Shown: positions 25,701-37,600 of the stretch, piece by piece | Numbering within the stretch: position 1 is the stretch's first letter | Layout: every line of letters begins with the position of its first letter | Assembly (NCBI GenBank): GCA_036873755.1 | Contig: JAVTVY010020371.1 | Span: 1 to 64,000, forward strand | Direction: 5' to 3' | Source: Hanleya hanleyi | Taxonomy: Eukaryota; Mollusca; Polyplacophora; Lepidopleurida; Hanleyidae | DNA: 64,000 bases | Program-made: the position numbers and the translations under genes | Notes under the pieces: generated by a model | Seen by the model: the letters and a program-made list of their open reading frames with translations, nothing else | Told to the model about the DNA's origin: nothing | Databases searched by the model: none

Positions 25701-28700
25701 GAACTTTGATTACTCACACTCACAGTAGTGTGAGAGCTTTGATAACTCACACTCACAGTAATGTGAGACCTTTGATAACTCACACTCACAGTAATGTGTG
25801 AGCTTTGATAACTCACACTCACAGTAATGTGAGAGCTTTGATAACTCACACTCACAGTAGTGTGAGAGCTTTGATAACTCAGTCACACTCACAGTAGTGT
25901 GAGAGCTTTGATAACTCACACTCACAGTAGTGTGAGAGCTTTGATAACTCACACTCACAGTAGTGTGAGAGCTTTGGTAACTCACACTCACAGTAGTGTG
26001 AGAGCTTTGATAACTCACACTCACAGTAGTGTGAGAGTTTGATAACTCACTCACAGTAGTGTGAGAGCTTTGATAACTCACTCACAGTAGTGTGAGAGCT
26101 TTGATTCATCACACTCACAGTAGTGTGAGAGCTTTGATAACTCACACTCACAGTAGTGTGAGAGCTTTGATAACTCACACTCACAGTAGTGTGAGCGTTT
26201 GATAACTCACACTCACAGTAGTGTGAGAGCTTTGATAACTCACACTCACAGTAGTGTGAGAGGTTTGATAACTCACACTCACAGTAGTGTGAGAGCTTTG
26301 ATAACTCACACTCACAGTAGTGTGAGAGCTTTGATAACTCACACTCACAGTAGTGTGAGAGCTTTGATAACTCAGTCACACTCACAGTAGTGTGAGAGCT
26401 TTGATAACTCACACTCACAGTAGTGTGAGAGCTTTGATAACTCACACTCACAGTAGTGTGAGAGCTTTGGTAACTCACACTCACAGTAGTGTGAGAGCTT
26501 TGATAACTCACACTCACAGTAGTGAGAGTTTGATAACTCACACTCACAGTAGTGTGAGAGCTTTGATAACTCACACTCACAGTAGTGTGAGAGCTTTGAT
26601 TCACCACACTCACAGTAGTGTGAGAGCTTTGATAACTCACACTCAAGTAGTGTGAGAGCTTTGATAACTCACACTCACAGTAGTGTGAGAGTTTGATAAC
26701 TCACACTCACAGTAGTGTGAGAGCTTTGATAACTCACACTCACAGTAGTGTGAGAGCTTTGATAACTCACACTCACAGTAGTGTGAGAGCTTTGATAACT
26801 CACACTCACAGTAGTGTGAGAGCTTTGATAACTCACACTCACAGTAGTGTGAGAGCTTTGATAACTCACATTCACAGTAGTGTGAGAGCTTTGATAACTC
26901 ACATTCACAGTAGTGTGAGAGCTTTGATAACTCACACTCACAGTAGTGTGAGAGCTTTGATAACTCACACTCACAGTAGTGTGAGAGCTCTGACACATGT
27001 AACTCGCTGTAGTGTTCAGATGATCTCACTCTTGTGTGAGAGCTCTGTGTTAATTCATAGTGTGGGAGCTCTGTGTTAATTCATAGTGTGAGAGCTCTGT
27101 GTTAATTCATAGTGTGAGAGCTCTGTTAATTCATAGTGTGAGAGCTCTGTGTTAATTCATAGTGTGAGAGCCCTGTGTTAATTCGTAGTGTGAGAGCCCT
27201 GTGTTAATTGAGAGCTCTGTGTTAATTCATAGTGTGAGAGCTCTGTGTTAATTCATAGTGTGAGAGCTCTGTGTTAATTCATAGTGTGAGAGCTCTGTGT
27301 TAATTCACTGTAGTGTGAGAGCCCTGCTCCCAATACCTCATGCTTTGAGGATATTTTTACATGCACGTAAACTAATGTAGTTTACATCACTTACACTCTG
27401 TGCCCCTTCTGACACTGTAGATATGGGTGAAGTAATTTGACAGCCATCAGTGCCCCTTCCTTTGCTATTATCTTGTCCCCTCACAGGCTAGCATGGCCAG
27501 TCTCTCCTTTCTGTTACCCTTCATGATGTGTATAATAAGGCATTACTTTGGCAATGTCGGGTAAAATCTGTGTTTGTGCAGACATGTTTACACTGTTCGA
27601 CTTTCTCCCACCTTGACTGTATAAACTGTACATTGTAATTTCTGATTTTAAGCTGAGTGGTTACAGGTATATACAATCTACAGTCATGAAATTGTAGTTC
27701 ATGTACATGTATATATATATGTACATGTATAGCCAGCCTGTGTATCACTGTGGACATGTATGTACATGGTGTATGTGCTGAGACAAATCTGTTTCGTAGA
27801 CGTAAAATTGTGTGCACAGCTTACATCAGCACATCACCGGCATAACTGCTTGCTTTGAGCAGGTCTTGAAACAGAGCAGTTTGGAAGAAACAAAAGTTGC
27901 ATGTTTGTGACATGAAATTGATATTATATTTTCTTTGTGCATTAGACTGTTTAATGATATACATGTACATTTTGTATCTCTATATTGTGTACTATCCACA
28001 GGACGGCGAAGAGAAGGCCAATCTGAGCACAGTAAGGAAGAACCGAGGATGTACTGATATCGTCTTCTTGTTCATCTTTGTTGCCTTCTGGGTCGGCATG
28101 GTATGTATTCATGGCGCTCCTCAAATGGCACAGAAAATCAATAATTTAACATACTGAATGCACATGTGAGCAATTCCAGCGTGACTCGGGTTACATTCAG
28201 AGCCCCAAGAGCAAATTCAGTTTGTTCAGATTTTAATATAAATGACATGTAATCACCCACATCCAGCAGTTATTTACTTCAGGGTAAGACCTAACCAATG
28301 ACACAACCAGTTGATTATCTAAGTTCAAATTGTAACTTTCATGTACAAAAACAAGAGCGTGACTCAGGTTACGAAAAAAAAGACATGACCCCCAGACCAC
28401 CAGTGCTTCGGATTTGAAAAATCCAGAAGAGCTAAAAATCGCTCTTCTAATTTTGTCAAGAAGAGCGATCACTCCTCTAAAAAAAACCTTCTAAAAACTG
28501 TGAGAAGAGCTATTTACGAGAATGGGGATGTAACTAGTAACTCCTATTTTATGATTCTTCTGGCAAGAAAAGTATTAGTATTATTTTCAAACTTCTTAAC
28601 ATTATCAGGGCATGCATTTACCATAAAACTTTGTTAGACCACCGGGCTGGTAGATTTCATTATACAAAGCTAAAATTCGTGAATTATAACAAGCCAGTTG

Positions 28701-31653
28701 GGCTGGTTAGCTAGTTCTACTGTCTGTCCCAGAAAATATATCCGAGATGTCTCGTCTGATTTATAAAAATATAAAGATGGTTATAATCTGAAACTTACTC
28801 ATGTGGTCAAACATGAATTGACCAATTTTTCTTCCAAGTATGATCTCCCGACAAAAAGTAAAAGTGGTCATCAGGAAGATTGTTTGTTTTACGTGTCAAA
28901 TGCCTGGGTTAAAATTCAGTGCCATTGTGGGTCAGTCCAATGCTGGTGAAACGTCATAGGGTGATTGGAAGTTAAGCCCTCTGTTGTCAGTGGAGACCAC
29001 TTGACATTCCAAAGGAAGAAACTCTCCTATACATTAATAAAAAGCAACAATGATGGTCGGAGCCATTTAAATAAATACTTTAATTTGAAATAAGAATATC
29101 CGAGTCAAATTGTATATTTGGACTACCTCCCTTGATGTGTACCGGACATCCTTACATCCCTCCGTTGCTTTGGACTCATCCAAGCAACATGGCGCACGTC
29201 GCTAGATTAACCCGGGAAGTGCCTATGTCAAAAACAATTTCTCCTCCTGACCACTTTTACTCGTTGTCGGGCGATCATACTTGGTAGAAAAATTGGTCAA
29301 TTCATGTTTGACCACACGAGTAAGTTTCAGATTATAACCATCTTTATTTTTTTTGATAAATCAGCCGAGATGTCTCGGATATATTATCTGGGACAGACAG
29401 TAGAATTAAATTCAGCCAGCCAAGTTCTAAATTCACCAGCCACGGGCTACCGGGCTTGTGGGAATTTCGAGCCCTGATTATGAAATGCGACATCAATATT
29501 ATCTGACAATCATGTATGAAATGTTCATAATAAACGTAAGCGAAACCAGTTATCCCTGATGTGTTTCATTGTTATTCCTTTATTTCTTGCTGTGCCTTTC
29601 CTCCGATTCTGCGATCTTTGAGAATTTTGTCAATGTTTTGCGCAGTTTGCGCGAAACTTCTGTTACGGTACCATGCCGTTTTCGGCCGTATATGATAGAA
29701 CATCACCAGTGTTCCACCTTTTAAATGTTTCTAGTCTAACTGTTGGTGGAAGTTTTGTAGCCATTTTGCTTATTCGCGGCCACAAACGATCAAACAAATC
29801 CCAAAATCAGACGAACGCGCCAACAACAATATGTCCGTCGACACATCCACACGGCCCTCCACACACAGAATGCAACTGTATCCGCCGCGGTGATTGGTCA
29901 GTATTTACACAGCTGTAGAAATTTAACCAATTATAAGCGAGGACGTTTCGGTGGGACCAAGTTTAACTTCTTTGCCAGAAGAGCTCGCACACTTCCGGAT
30001 TTTCGTGAATGAAACGTCTTGCATTTTCGTGGAAAGTTATTAGAGGTAAATAAAGATTATTTCATACGATAAATTCAAGAAGCGCGAAAAACAGAGCCTC
30101 TACATTTTAATTCAGGCGCGCGATTGAGCGCTTTCGCTCTCGCGCTTCTTAAATCCGAAGCACTGAACCACCATAGTTCAAACGAGATTTTTCTTCAAAC
30201 TAATTTGTGCAATATTGAACCTGATATATAATAGTAACAGGGAGATAATTAAAGAAGATCGCGTGACTCGGATTACTGTGACTCAGGTTACAGTTTGTCC
30301 GGGGCTAAACATTGATGCAAACCTCAAAACAGAACATGCAACACTAGTAATGTACTGTAACAAAGCTACATGTATATGATAATTAGGGGGCCAAGCCAGT
30401 ATGGCTGACACCTTTTGTTTTTGGTATTATTATTCTTTTTCTTCCGCCGTATTTTGTACCATCCGTACAGTCAACACTGATACACCGATGTCGCTGAAAC
30501 TTCACATGGTGATTAGCCCTGATGGGAACTGATGCATATCCTCCAATGATGCTGATTGGACAAAAGCTTCGGCGGCCGTCTTGGATTTAACCCCAAACCT
30601 TCGAAAAGCTTCTTCTCCTGAACCGCTGAACCGATTGTCGTGAAACTTGGCACACATGATCTATGGATCAAGGTCTAGAGACTGTAGAAGCCGAATTGGT
30701 CAAAAAAGGTTGCGGTGTAAAACAAAATGGCCGCCATTGACCAATCAAAATTGTCGGATTTTCATTTAACGGATTTGGATGGGGAAAGTGACTACATATA
30801 TGCACTGCAATCACGAATATGCAAAAATTTTGCTCCTAGGTCACGTGGTTTGGCCGCCATCTTGAATTTTGTCAAAAACGGAACACATCACAGAACACAT
30901 CTTGTACCGGCTGTAACTCTGGAACTATGAAAGATACAGCCTTGCAGTTTATTGTATTATATTGTCCAGGAGCAGCTCTTTCGGAAATATACTAACCGTT
31001 TCAGCCTAGCTTCAATAGTTTTCCCGTTATTCTCAGATGAAAACCACCCAAATTTGCGAATTGACGGATTACCCTTCATTGGTAACTATACTCTTGCAGC
31101 AAAGAATATCCTGCACTGAATAATATCCCGTGCTAAATGCTCAGTTGTTTTATCAATATCATTAAATAATATCATAGCTACTATTATTGTTTCATTTCAT
31201 TTAATCCTAGCTTAAATAATTTTTCCGGTATTCTCAAATGGTGGCATGGCACTGTTTCGTAGAAAAAACGAGGGAGTTTCCCCCAATACTGTAAGGGTCA
31301 CGAAGTGGAATTCGCCCAGAACAGACATGTAAAATTGAAAATGCCATTTGTTTAGATTGTATCGATATAAATTCAGCCTAAAGATTGATAAAAAATCAGA
31401 ATGGATGAATTTAGAAAAAAATTGTGAAACTTAGTGGTAAATTGGTGACATCATGCGCATGGGAACGAGAGTATCATTTAGATGCCATTTTTAGCAGACG
31501 ACTTACTGCACTGCAAACGAGCTGGCAATGGGAAAAAACTACTGGAGTTGTTGACTGAGTCGTAGTGAATATAACTGTCTCAATTGCATAGTGGATAACC
31601 CCAGCCATCAGGAGAACTTGGTGTATATTGTCGAAAATCAGATTACATTTGGA

Positions 31654-31689
<36 letters not shown>

Positions 31690-34600
31690 GGAAATGACAG
31701 GTCAGTTATGCAATTGTTTTCCGAACGTTCTATGTTTTGGAATGAAAATGTTCCTGAGATAGATACATTTATTTTGATATATGATAAATGAATGTATTTT
31801 TGTGTTTCGAGTGGTATCACAGCGAGGCACCAAAAGTAGGGCTAAACACAGCAATCCTGTAAGACATTATAGTACATAGCATTAAGCAGTAGGCTGTTGA
31901 CAGTCTGGTTCTATTGTACCGTAACAATCACGGATTCCGCAAACATGTGCCATACATGGTCATCTGTCACGTAGTCGCTGAAATCCAAATTGAGTGGAAA
32001 ATCAATGTACTACTATTATTGTGTAACGGTGATATTTACGTTTGGGTGAAATTCATATAAACTTCCGCTAACATGTTGCATTGCCCATAAACAGGTCACT
32101 TATCCGTGAAAGCAAAATTGTACGAAGAGTCAACGCGTAGCATGACACTAAATTTCAGTGTTCTTGTGTAAAATACATGTTTGCTTTTTACCCCTCGGCC
32201 AACTTTGGCCTAGGGGTATTGTCGTCATCATGTACGGCTGTACGTCCGTACGTCCGTCCGTCCATTACCGCGATATCAGAACCGTTTCATGCATGGCAAC
32301 CAAACTTGTTACATCTATTTATCTTCACGTAAATCAGAAGCCTATCGAAAATGAGTCATCTCGGACAATATTTTGCAGAGTTATGCCCCTTTTTACAAAT
32401 AAAAATCCATTTATGATTTGTTATTGTGATAATTTCAGAACCGTTCCATATACAACATCCTAACGTGATACAGTTGTTTCTCTTGACCTGAACTAGATGC
32501 CTATCGAAAATGAGTCGTGTCAGAAAGTATTTTGCAGAGTTATGCCCCTTGTCTAATAAAATCCACTAATTCCTACTGTCACCAACAACAGACATGAGAA
32601 CAACAATTGACCACATCTATACAAACATTCCAAACGTGCAGTGTGGTGTTTCAGAGACCTATTCCTCCTTTCATAAGGCTGTCTGGGTCGCATTCAATTA
32701 AATATCTCCCACAAAAGGTGCGTAAACAGTTCGTTCATTGCAGTTATTGATCTTTTTCCATTAAAGTTCCATTAACAGTTATTCATCCCTCCCAAAAAAT
32801 GGACTGCTAACCATTCCCCCACCTGATTGATCTTATTCTACTAATATGATTCACTCATCTTGTTCCACTAACAAGTTTTTACCCCTCGGCCAAAATTTGG
32901 CCGAAGGGTATTGTCGTCGTCATGTACGTCTGTCCGTCTGTCCGTCTGTCCGTCCGTCCGTCTGTCCGTCTGTCCGTCACACCTTTCTCGTTACCAAGAT
33001 ATCTTTAGAACGACTTACCCTAGGTGCACCAAACTTGCAGTGCACATCCGTATGCTCGTGACCCAGAACCCTATTGAATCTGGACCTGATTGGCTGGAAA
33101 CTTTGGCGGCCATCTTTAATTTATGCGAAACCATCACAGCTTTCTTGTTACCAAGATATCTTTAGAACGACTTACCCTAGGCACACTAAACTTGTACTGC
33201 ACATTCATATGCTCATGGCCCAGAACCCTATTGAATCTGGACCTGATTGGTTGGAAACTTTGGCGGCCATATTTAATTTATGCGAAATCATTAATCTTGT
33301 GTATCTTAGGTTCCATTTCTCTGTTCAGTGTGAAACTTGGTATAGATCATCGCTGCAACAGGAAACTTCAAAAGAATGACCAAACCAGTTTCCCTGATTC
33401 GGTGAAAACCTTGGCGGCCATCTTTAATTTATGCAAAATTTTTAATGATATATATCTCTGATACCATTCAAGTGCTCTATACGAAACTTGGTATACAGCA
33501 TCGATGTATCAAGTGACCTGCAATGAATAACCACATCGGTTCCTCTGAGTGGCGGGAAGGATGGGCGGCCATCTTTAATTTATGCGAAATCATGAATGAT
33601 CTCTATCTCTGATACCGTTCAAGTGCTCGGTGTAAAATTTGGTGTATATCATCGATGCATCAATAGACCAGTTTCCCTGATTCGGTGAAAACCTTGGCGG
33701 CCATCTTTAATTTATGCAAAATCTTAATGATGTATATCTTTGATACCATTTCAGTGTTCTATTTGAAACTTGGTATACAGCATCGACGTATCAAGACACT
33801 TGCAATGAATAACCACATCAGTTCCTCTGAGTGGCGGGAAGGATGAGCGGCCATCTTTAATTTATTTGAAATCATTAATGATCTATATCTCTGATACCGT
33901 TCAAGTGCTCTATGTAAAATTTGGTGTACATCATCGATGTATCAATAGACAGTTCTGGTTTTTCTGATTGGGCGGAAACCTTGGTGGCCATCTTTAATTT
34001 ATGCAAAATCTTTAATGATGGATATCTTTGATACCATTTCAGTGTTCTATATGAAACTTCGTATACAGCATCCATGTATCAAGAGACTTGCAATGAATAA
34101 CCACATCAGTTTCTCTGAGTGACGGGAAGAATGGGCGGCCATCTTTAATTTATGCGAAATCGTTAATGATCTCTATCTCTGTTAATTTTCAAATGCTCGA
34201 TGTAAAATTTGGTATACGTCATCGATGCATCAACAGACTTATGTAATGAATACCGGTTTCTCTGATTGGACGGAAACGTTCGAGGCCATTTCTAATGGCA
34301 AAATTTTTCATAATCTGTATATTTGTCACTTGACTGCTTGGTGTTCCTGAACTCTTGCTTCAAATTGAATACATTAGGAATGGCTGGCGCCCAGAGCCGA
34401 GGGGTTTTCAGATGCGCAGCTTCGTATTTTATCAGTAATTATAATAAACAAAATTTATTCACAACATGATTTGTAGTTTTACTTTTTATACGCCCGCCAA
34501 AAGGCGGACGTATTATGTGATGGCGGTTTCCGTCCGTTTGTCCGTCTGTCCGTCTGTCCGTCCGGTCTATATCTGGGACAGTTTTCTATCTACAGTTCTA

Positions 34601-37600
34601 ATTTTTGGTGAGTGGATACCCTATGGGGAGACGATGTGTCGCGTACCAAAATTCAGGTCGTGGTCGGAGGTCAAAGGTCACTGTTGCCTAAAATCAGGAA
34701 ATCATTGATCGTTGACAGTTTTCTATCTACAGTTCTAATTTTTGGTGAGTGAATGCCCTAGGGGGGAACGATATGTTGCATACCAAATGTAGGTCGAGGT
34801 CAGAGGTCAAAGGTCAGTGTGATCGAAAAATCAGGAAATCATTAAAAATTTCTAATTTTTTGTGAGTGGATTCAATAGAGGGAAATGAAGTGTCGCACAC
34901 CAAAATATAGGTCAAGGTCAAAGGTCACTGTTTCCCCAAAATCAGGAAATTATTAAAAATAACATTTTTTTTATATCAGTAGATACATTAGGGGGACACA
35001 ATGTGTCACAAATTAAAATGTAGGTCAAGGTCAAAGGTCAAGGTCACTGTGACCCCAAAATCGTGAAATTGTTAAAAATCATAAAATCGAGATTTTTTTA
35101 GTCCGTTGAGAAATTACGGGGAGTCGTTTTGTCATGTACCAAAATTTAGATCCAGGTCAATAGTCAAGGTCACTGTGACCCCAGAATCAAGGTCAACGGT
35201 CAGTGTGACCTAAAAATCAGGAAATCATCAAAAGATTACTATTTTTTTGTGAGTGGATTCAATAGGGGAAATGAAGTGTCGCACACCAAAAATTAGGTCA
35301 AGGTCAAAGGTCAAGGTCACTGACCCCAAAATCGTGAAATTGTTAAAAATCATGATTTTTGTGTCCATTGAGAAATTACGGGGAGACGGTTTGTCATGTA
35401 CCAAAATTTAGGTCAAGGTCAATAGTCAAGGTCACTAGGACTGCGGAATCAAGAAATCTTTAAAAATTATTTTTTTGTGCCAGTAAATACATTGGGGGAC
35501 ATGATGTGTCATGTACCAAAATGTAGGTCAAGGCCGAGCATCCGGTTACTGTGACCCCCAAAATCATGAAATTCATAAAAATCATGTTTTTTTGGTGTCT
35601 ACTGATACATTGACGGAAGACGATGTGTCGTGTACCAAAATTTAGGTCAAGGGCAAAGGTCAAGGTCACTGTGACCCCAAAATCAGGAAATCATTCAAAG
35701 TAACTTTTTTCTGCCAGTTTATACATTAGAGGGACATGATGTGTTGCATATCAAAATGTGGGTCCAAGGTCAAGGTCACTGTGACCCCAAAATCAAGAAA
35801 TCATTAAAAGTCACATGTTCATATGCCTGTCAAAGATGAGGTCGTGTAATGCGATGTTGGGATCTGTCTATTCATCCAATAACATTTGTTGTCCATGCAA
35901 TATGTCTAGTTTCAAGGTATGAATTGTTACCAAATTTTGAGTATACCTTACTCGCATGGCAACGAGGAGCCATACATTTTGAGATCAATTTGTCAAAGGT
36001 CAAGGTCACAGTCTTCCCAAAACTGAATCAGTTTTAGCTGACTATATGTGTTAGGTTGGAATATTCAGAGTTCTCTCCCCTACATGTCAGGGGTTTTTTC
36101 AGACAGTTTTTCATCGGGGTAACCCCGATGAAAAACGATTACAAATTGAGTTTTTGGAATTTTTTAAATTGAGTTTTTTTCTCGGAAATTGAGTATTTTC
36201 TGGGGTTGATAGTTTGCGCGCCGAAGGCGCGCTAAAAAATTGAGTTTCTGTGAAAAAAAAATTGAGTTTCTGTGAAAAAAAAATTGAGTTTCTGTGAAAA
36301 AATAGTCGGAAGAAATATATAATTTGCGTCTGCCGGCAAGAATTTTTTTTGGCCGACGTTGCGGTCAATTGCAGAGACAGGGCGATATAAAGACAACATG
36401 TCTGAATACCTTACGTAAACCAGGATCGTTGTTGGAATCATAACGAAAGACATCAACAATTTTGGGGTAAAAGATTCGATCGTTACCTTTCCATTTTTAT
36501 TTAACATCTTTCGACAGCGATTGGCAGTCATTTTCCTTCGACAGAGATACTGCATCAATAAATAGTTGTCTCCCTTGTTGCATTCGGAAACCAGGATTAG
36601 TGTGAAGTAGCGCACTCTTTCGCGGGCTCCCGACCAGCGCCCTCTGTAGCGCCGTGATTGGCTAATAAACAACCTTGACCCTACAAAGGCAACGTGACAA
36701 TCGTTTGACCAATCTCACGTTCGGCTATTTCCGTATTGGCGGAACAAGCCTCTCACATAGAACGCACAAATCCCCACTGGTGGGGAGCGTATGACGATCA
36801 CGCAGTGAGCCGGCTAAGAAATAGTGCCTTTGATAATCGAGAGATCCTGGTGCATTTTATTGTGAAATTCAGTTAATTTTAACCAAACGAACATAACTCA
36901 TTCAAATTATACAAAACTATTTCTATGTTTAGTTGAATAATAGCAATCTATCTCCAGAACTCCGCAACTGGGCTAATTTCCGCCAATACGGAAATAGACG
37001 AATGCGAGATTGGTTCCGCCGAAAATTAATTGTGTGCATGATAAGATAAGATTCTTTATTGCACTGAGCATCCCATTTGGGACAGAGTACAAAACATATA
37101 AAAAGTAGAATAAATAAGAAAGTAAACAAACAAGTGCGACGTTTCCGTTTCTGCTCCCAGAAATCCACTAGGCCAGAGGTCAGTTTTCGCAGCTAAAGTG
37201 AGTTCTGGGGCTAGATTGTCGTTTGACAGTTCGACGAAAGGAAGGTACACACCGACGAGTTACGGTCCCGAATTACAATCAATTAAATATACGAATGAAC
37301 GCAGAAGGAATTGTATGGATAGCAGTTGCGTAGAGGGAAACCACCTTGCACTCTATGTCAATTTTTATCCCCAAATAAAGATCATTTTAGGCCTATTGTC
37401 TGTACCACATATCATATTCCAAACATGACCGCCTGCATTCTGAAAGTGCATGTTGTAGCCCCATTCATTTCGTAAAAATGCTAGAGAGATGGTAATACCG
37501 GATCATACTGGACTGCATATGATAGATCATCAGTTTGAGATCACAGTAGCTTTGTCAACGCAGTCGCAATGGAAATTATGGCTGGTATGATAAATACAGA

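Noticed and set aside
16566..27010. TGTGA…TCACA words resembling bacterial CRP sites
   Set aside because: Arises from the satellite monomer and has the wrong spacing; bacterial regulation is irrelevant in this genome.
16621..27079. Many open frames of 60-206 codons on both strands with 11-residue repeats
   Set aside because: They are consequences of a 33-bp satellite without stop codons in several frames. Frames on opposite strands overlap, have no fixed start and no family resemblance.
16566..27325. CRISPR-like array
   Set aside because: The units are contiguous with no unique spacers, the genome is eukaryotic and there are no cas genes. It is a satellite.
31591..31820. Poly-Cys (+) and poly-Gln (-) frames as a repeat-expansion protein
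   Set aside because: A (GTT)n microsatellite in intron 2, with no conserved flanking sequence or splice context.
32846..33461. Overlapping frames with repeated [17 protein letters not shown] phrases as a protein family
   Set aside because: Translation of a dispersed tandem repeat; the frame shifts between units and stops follow soon after.
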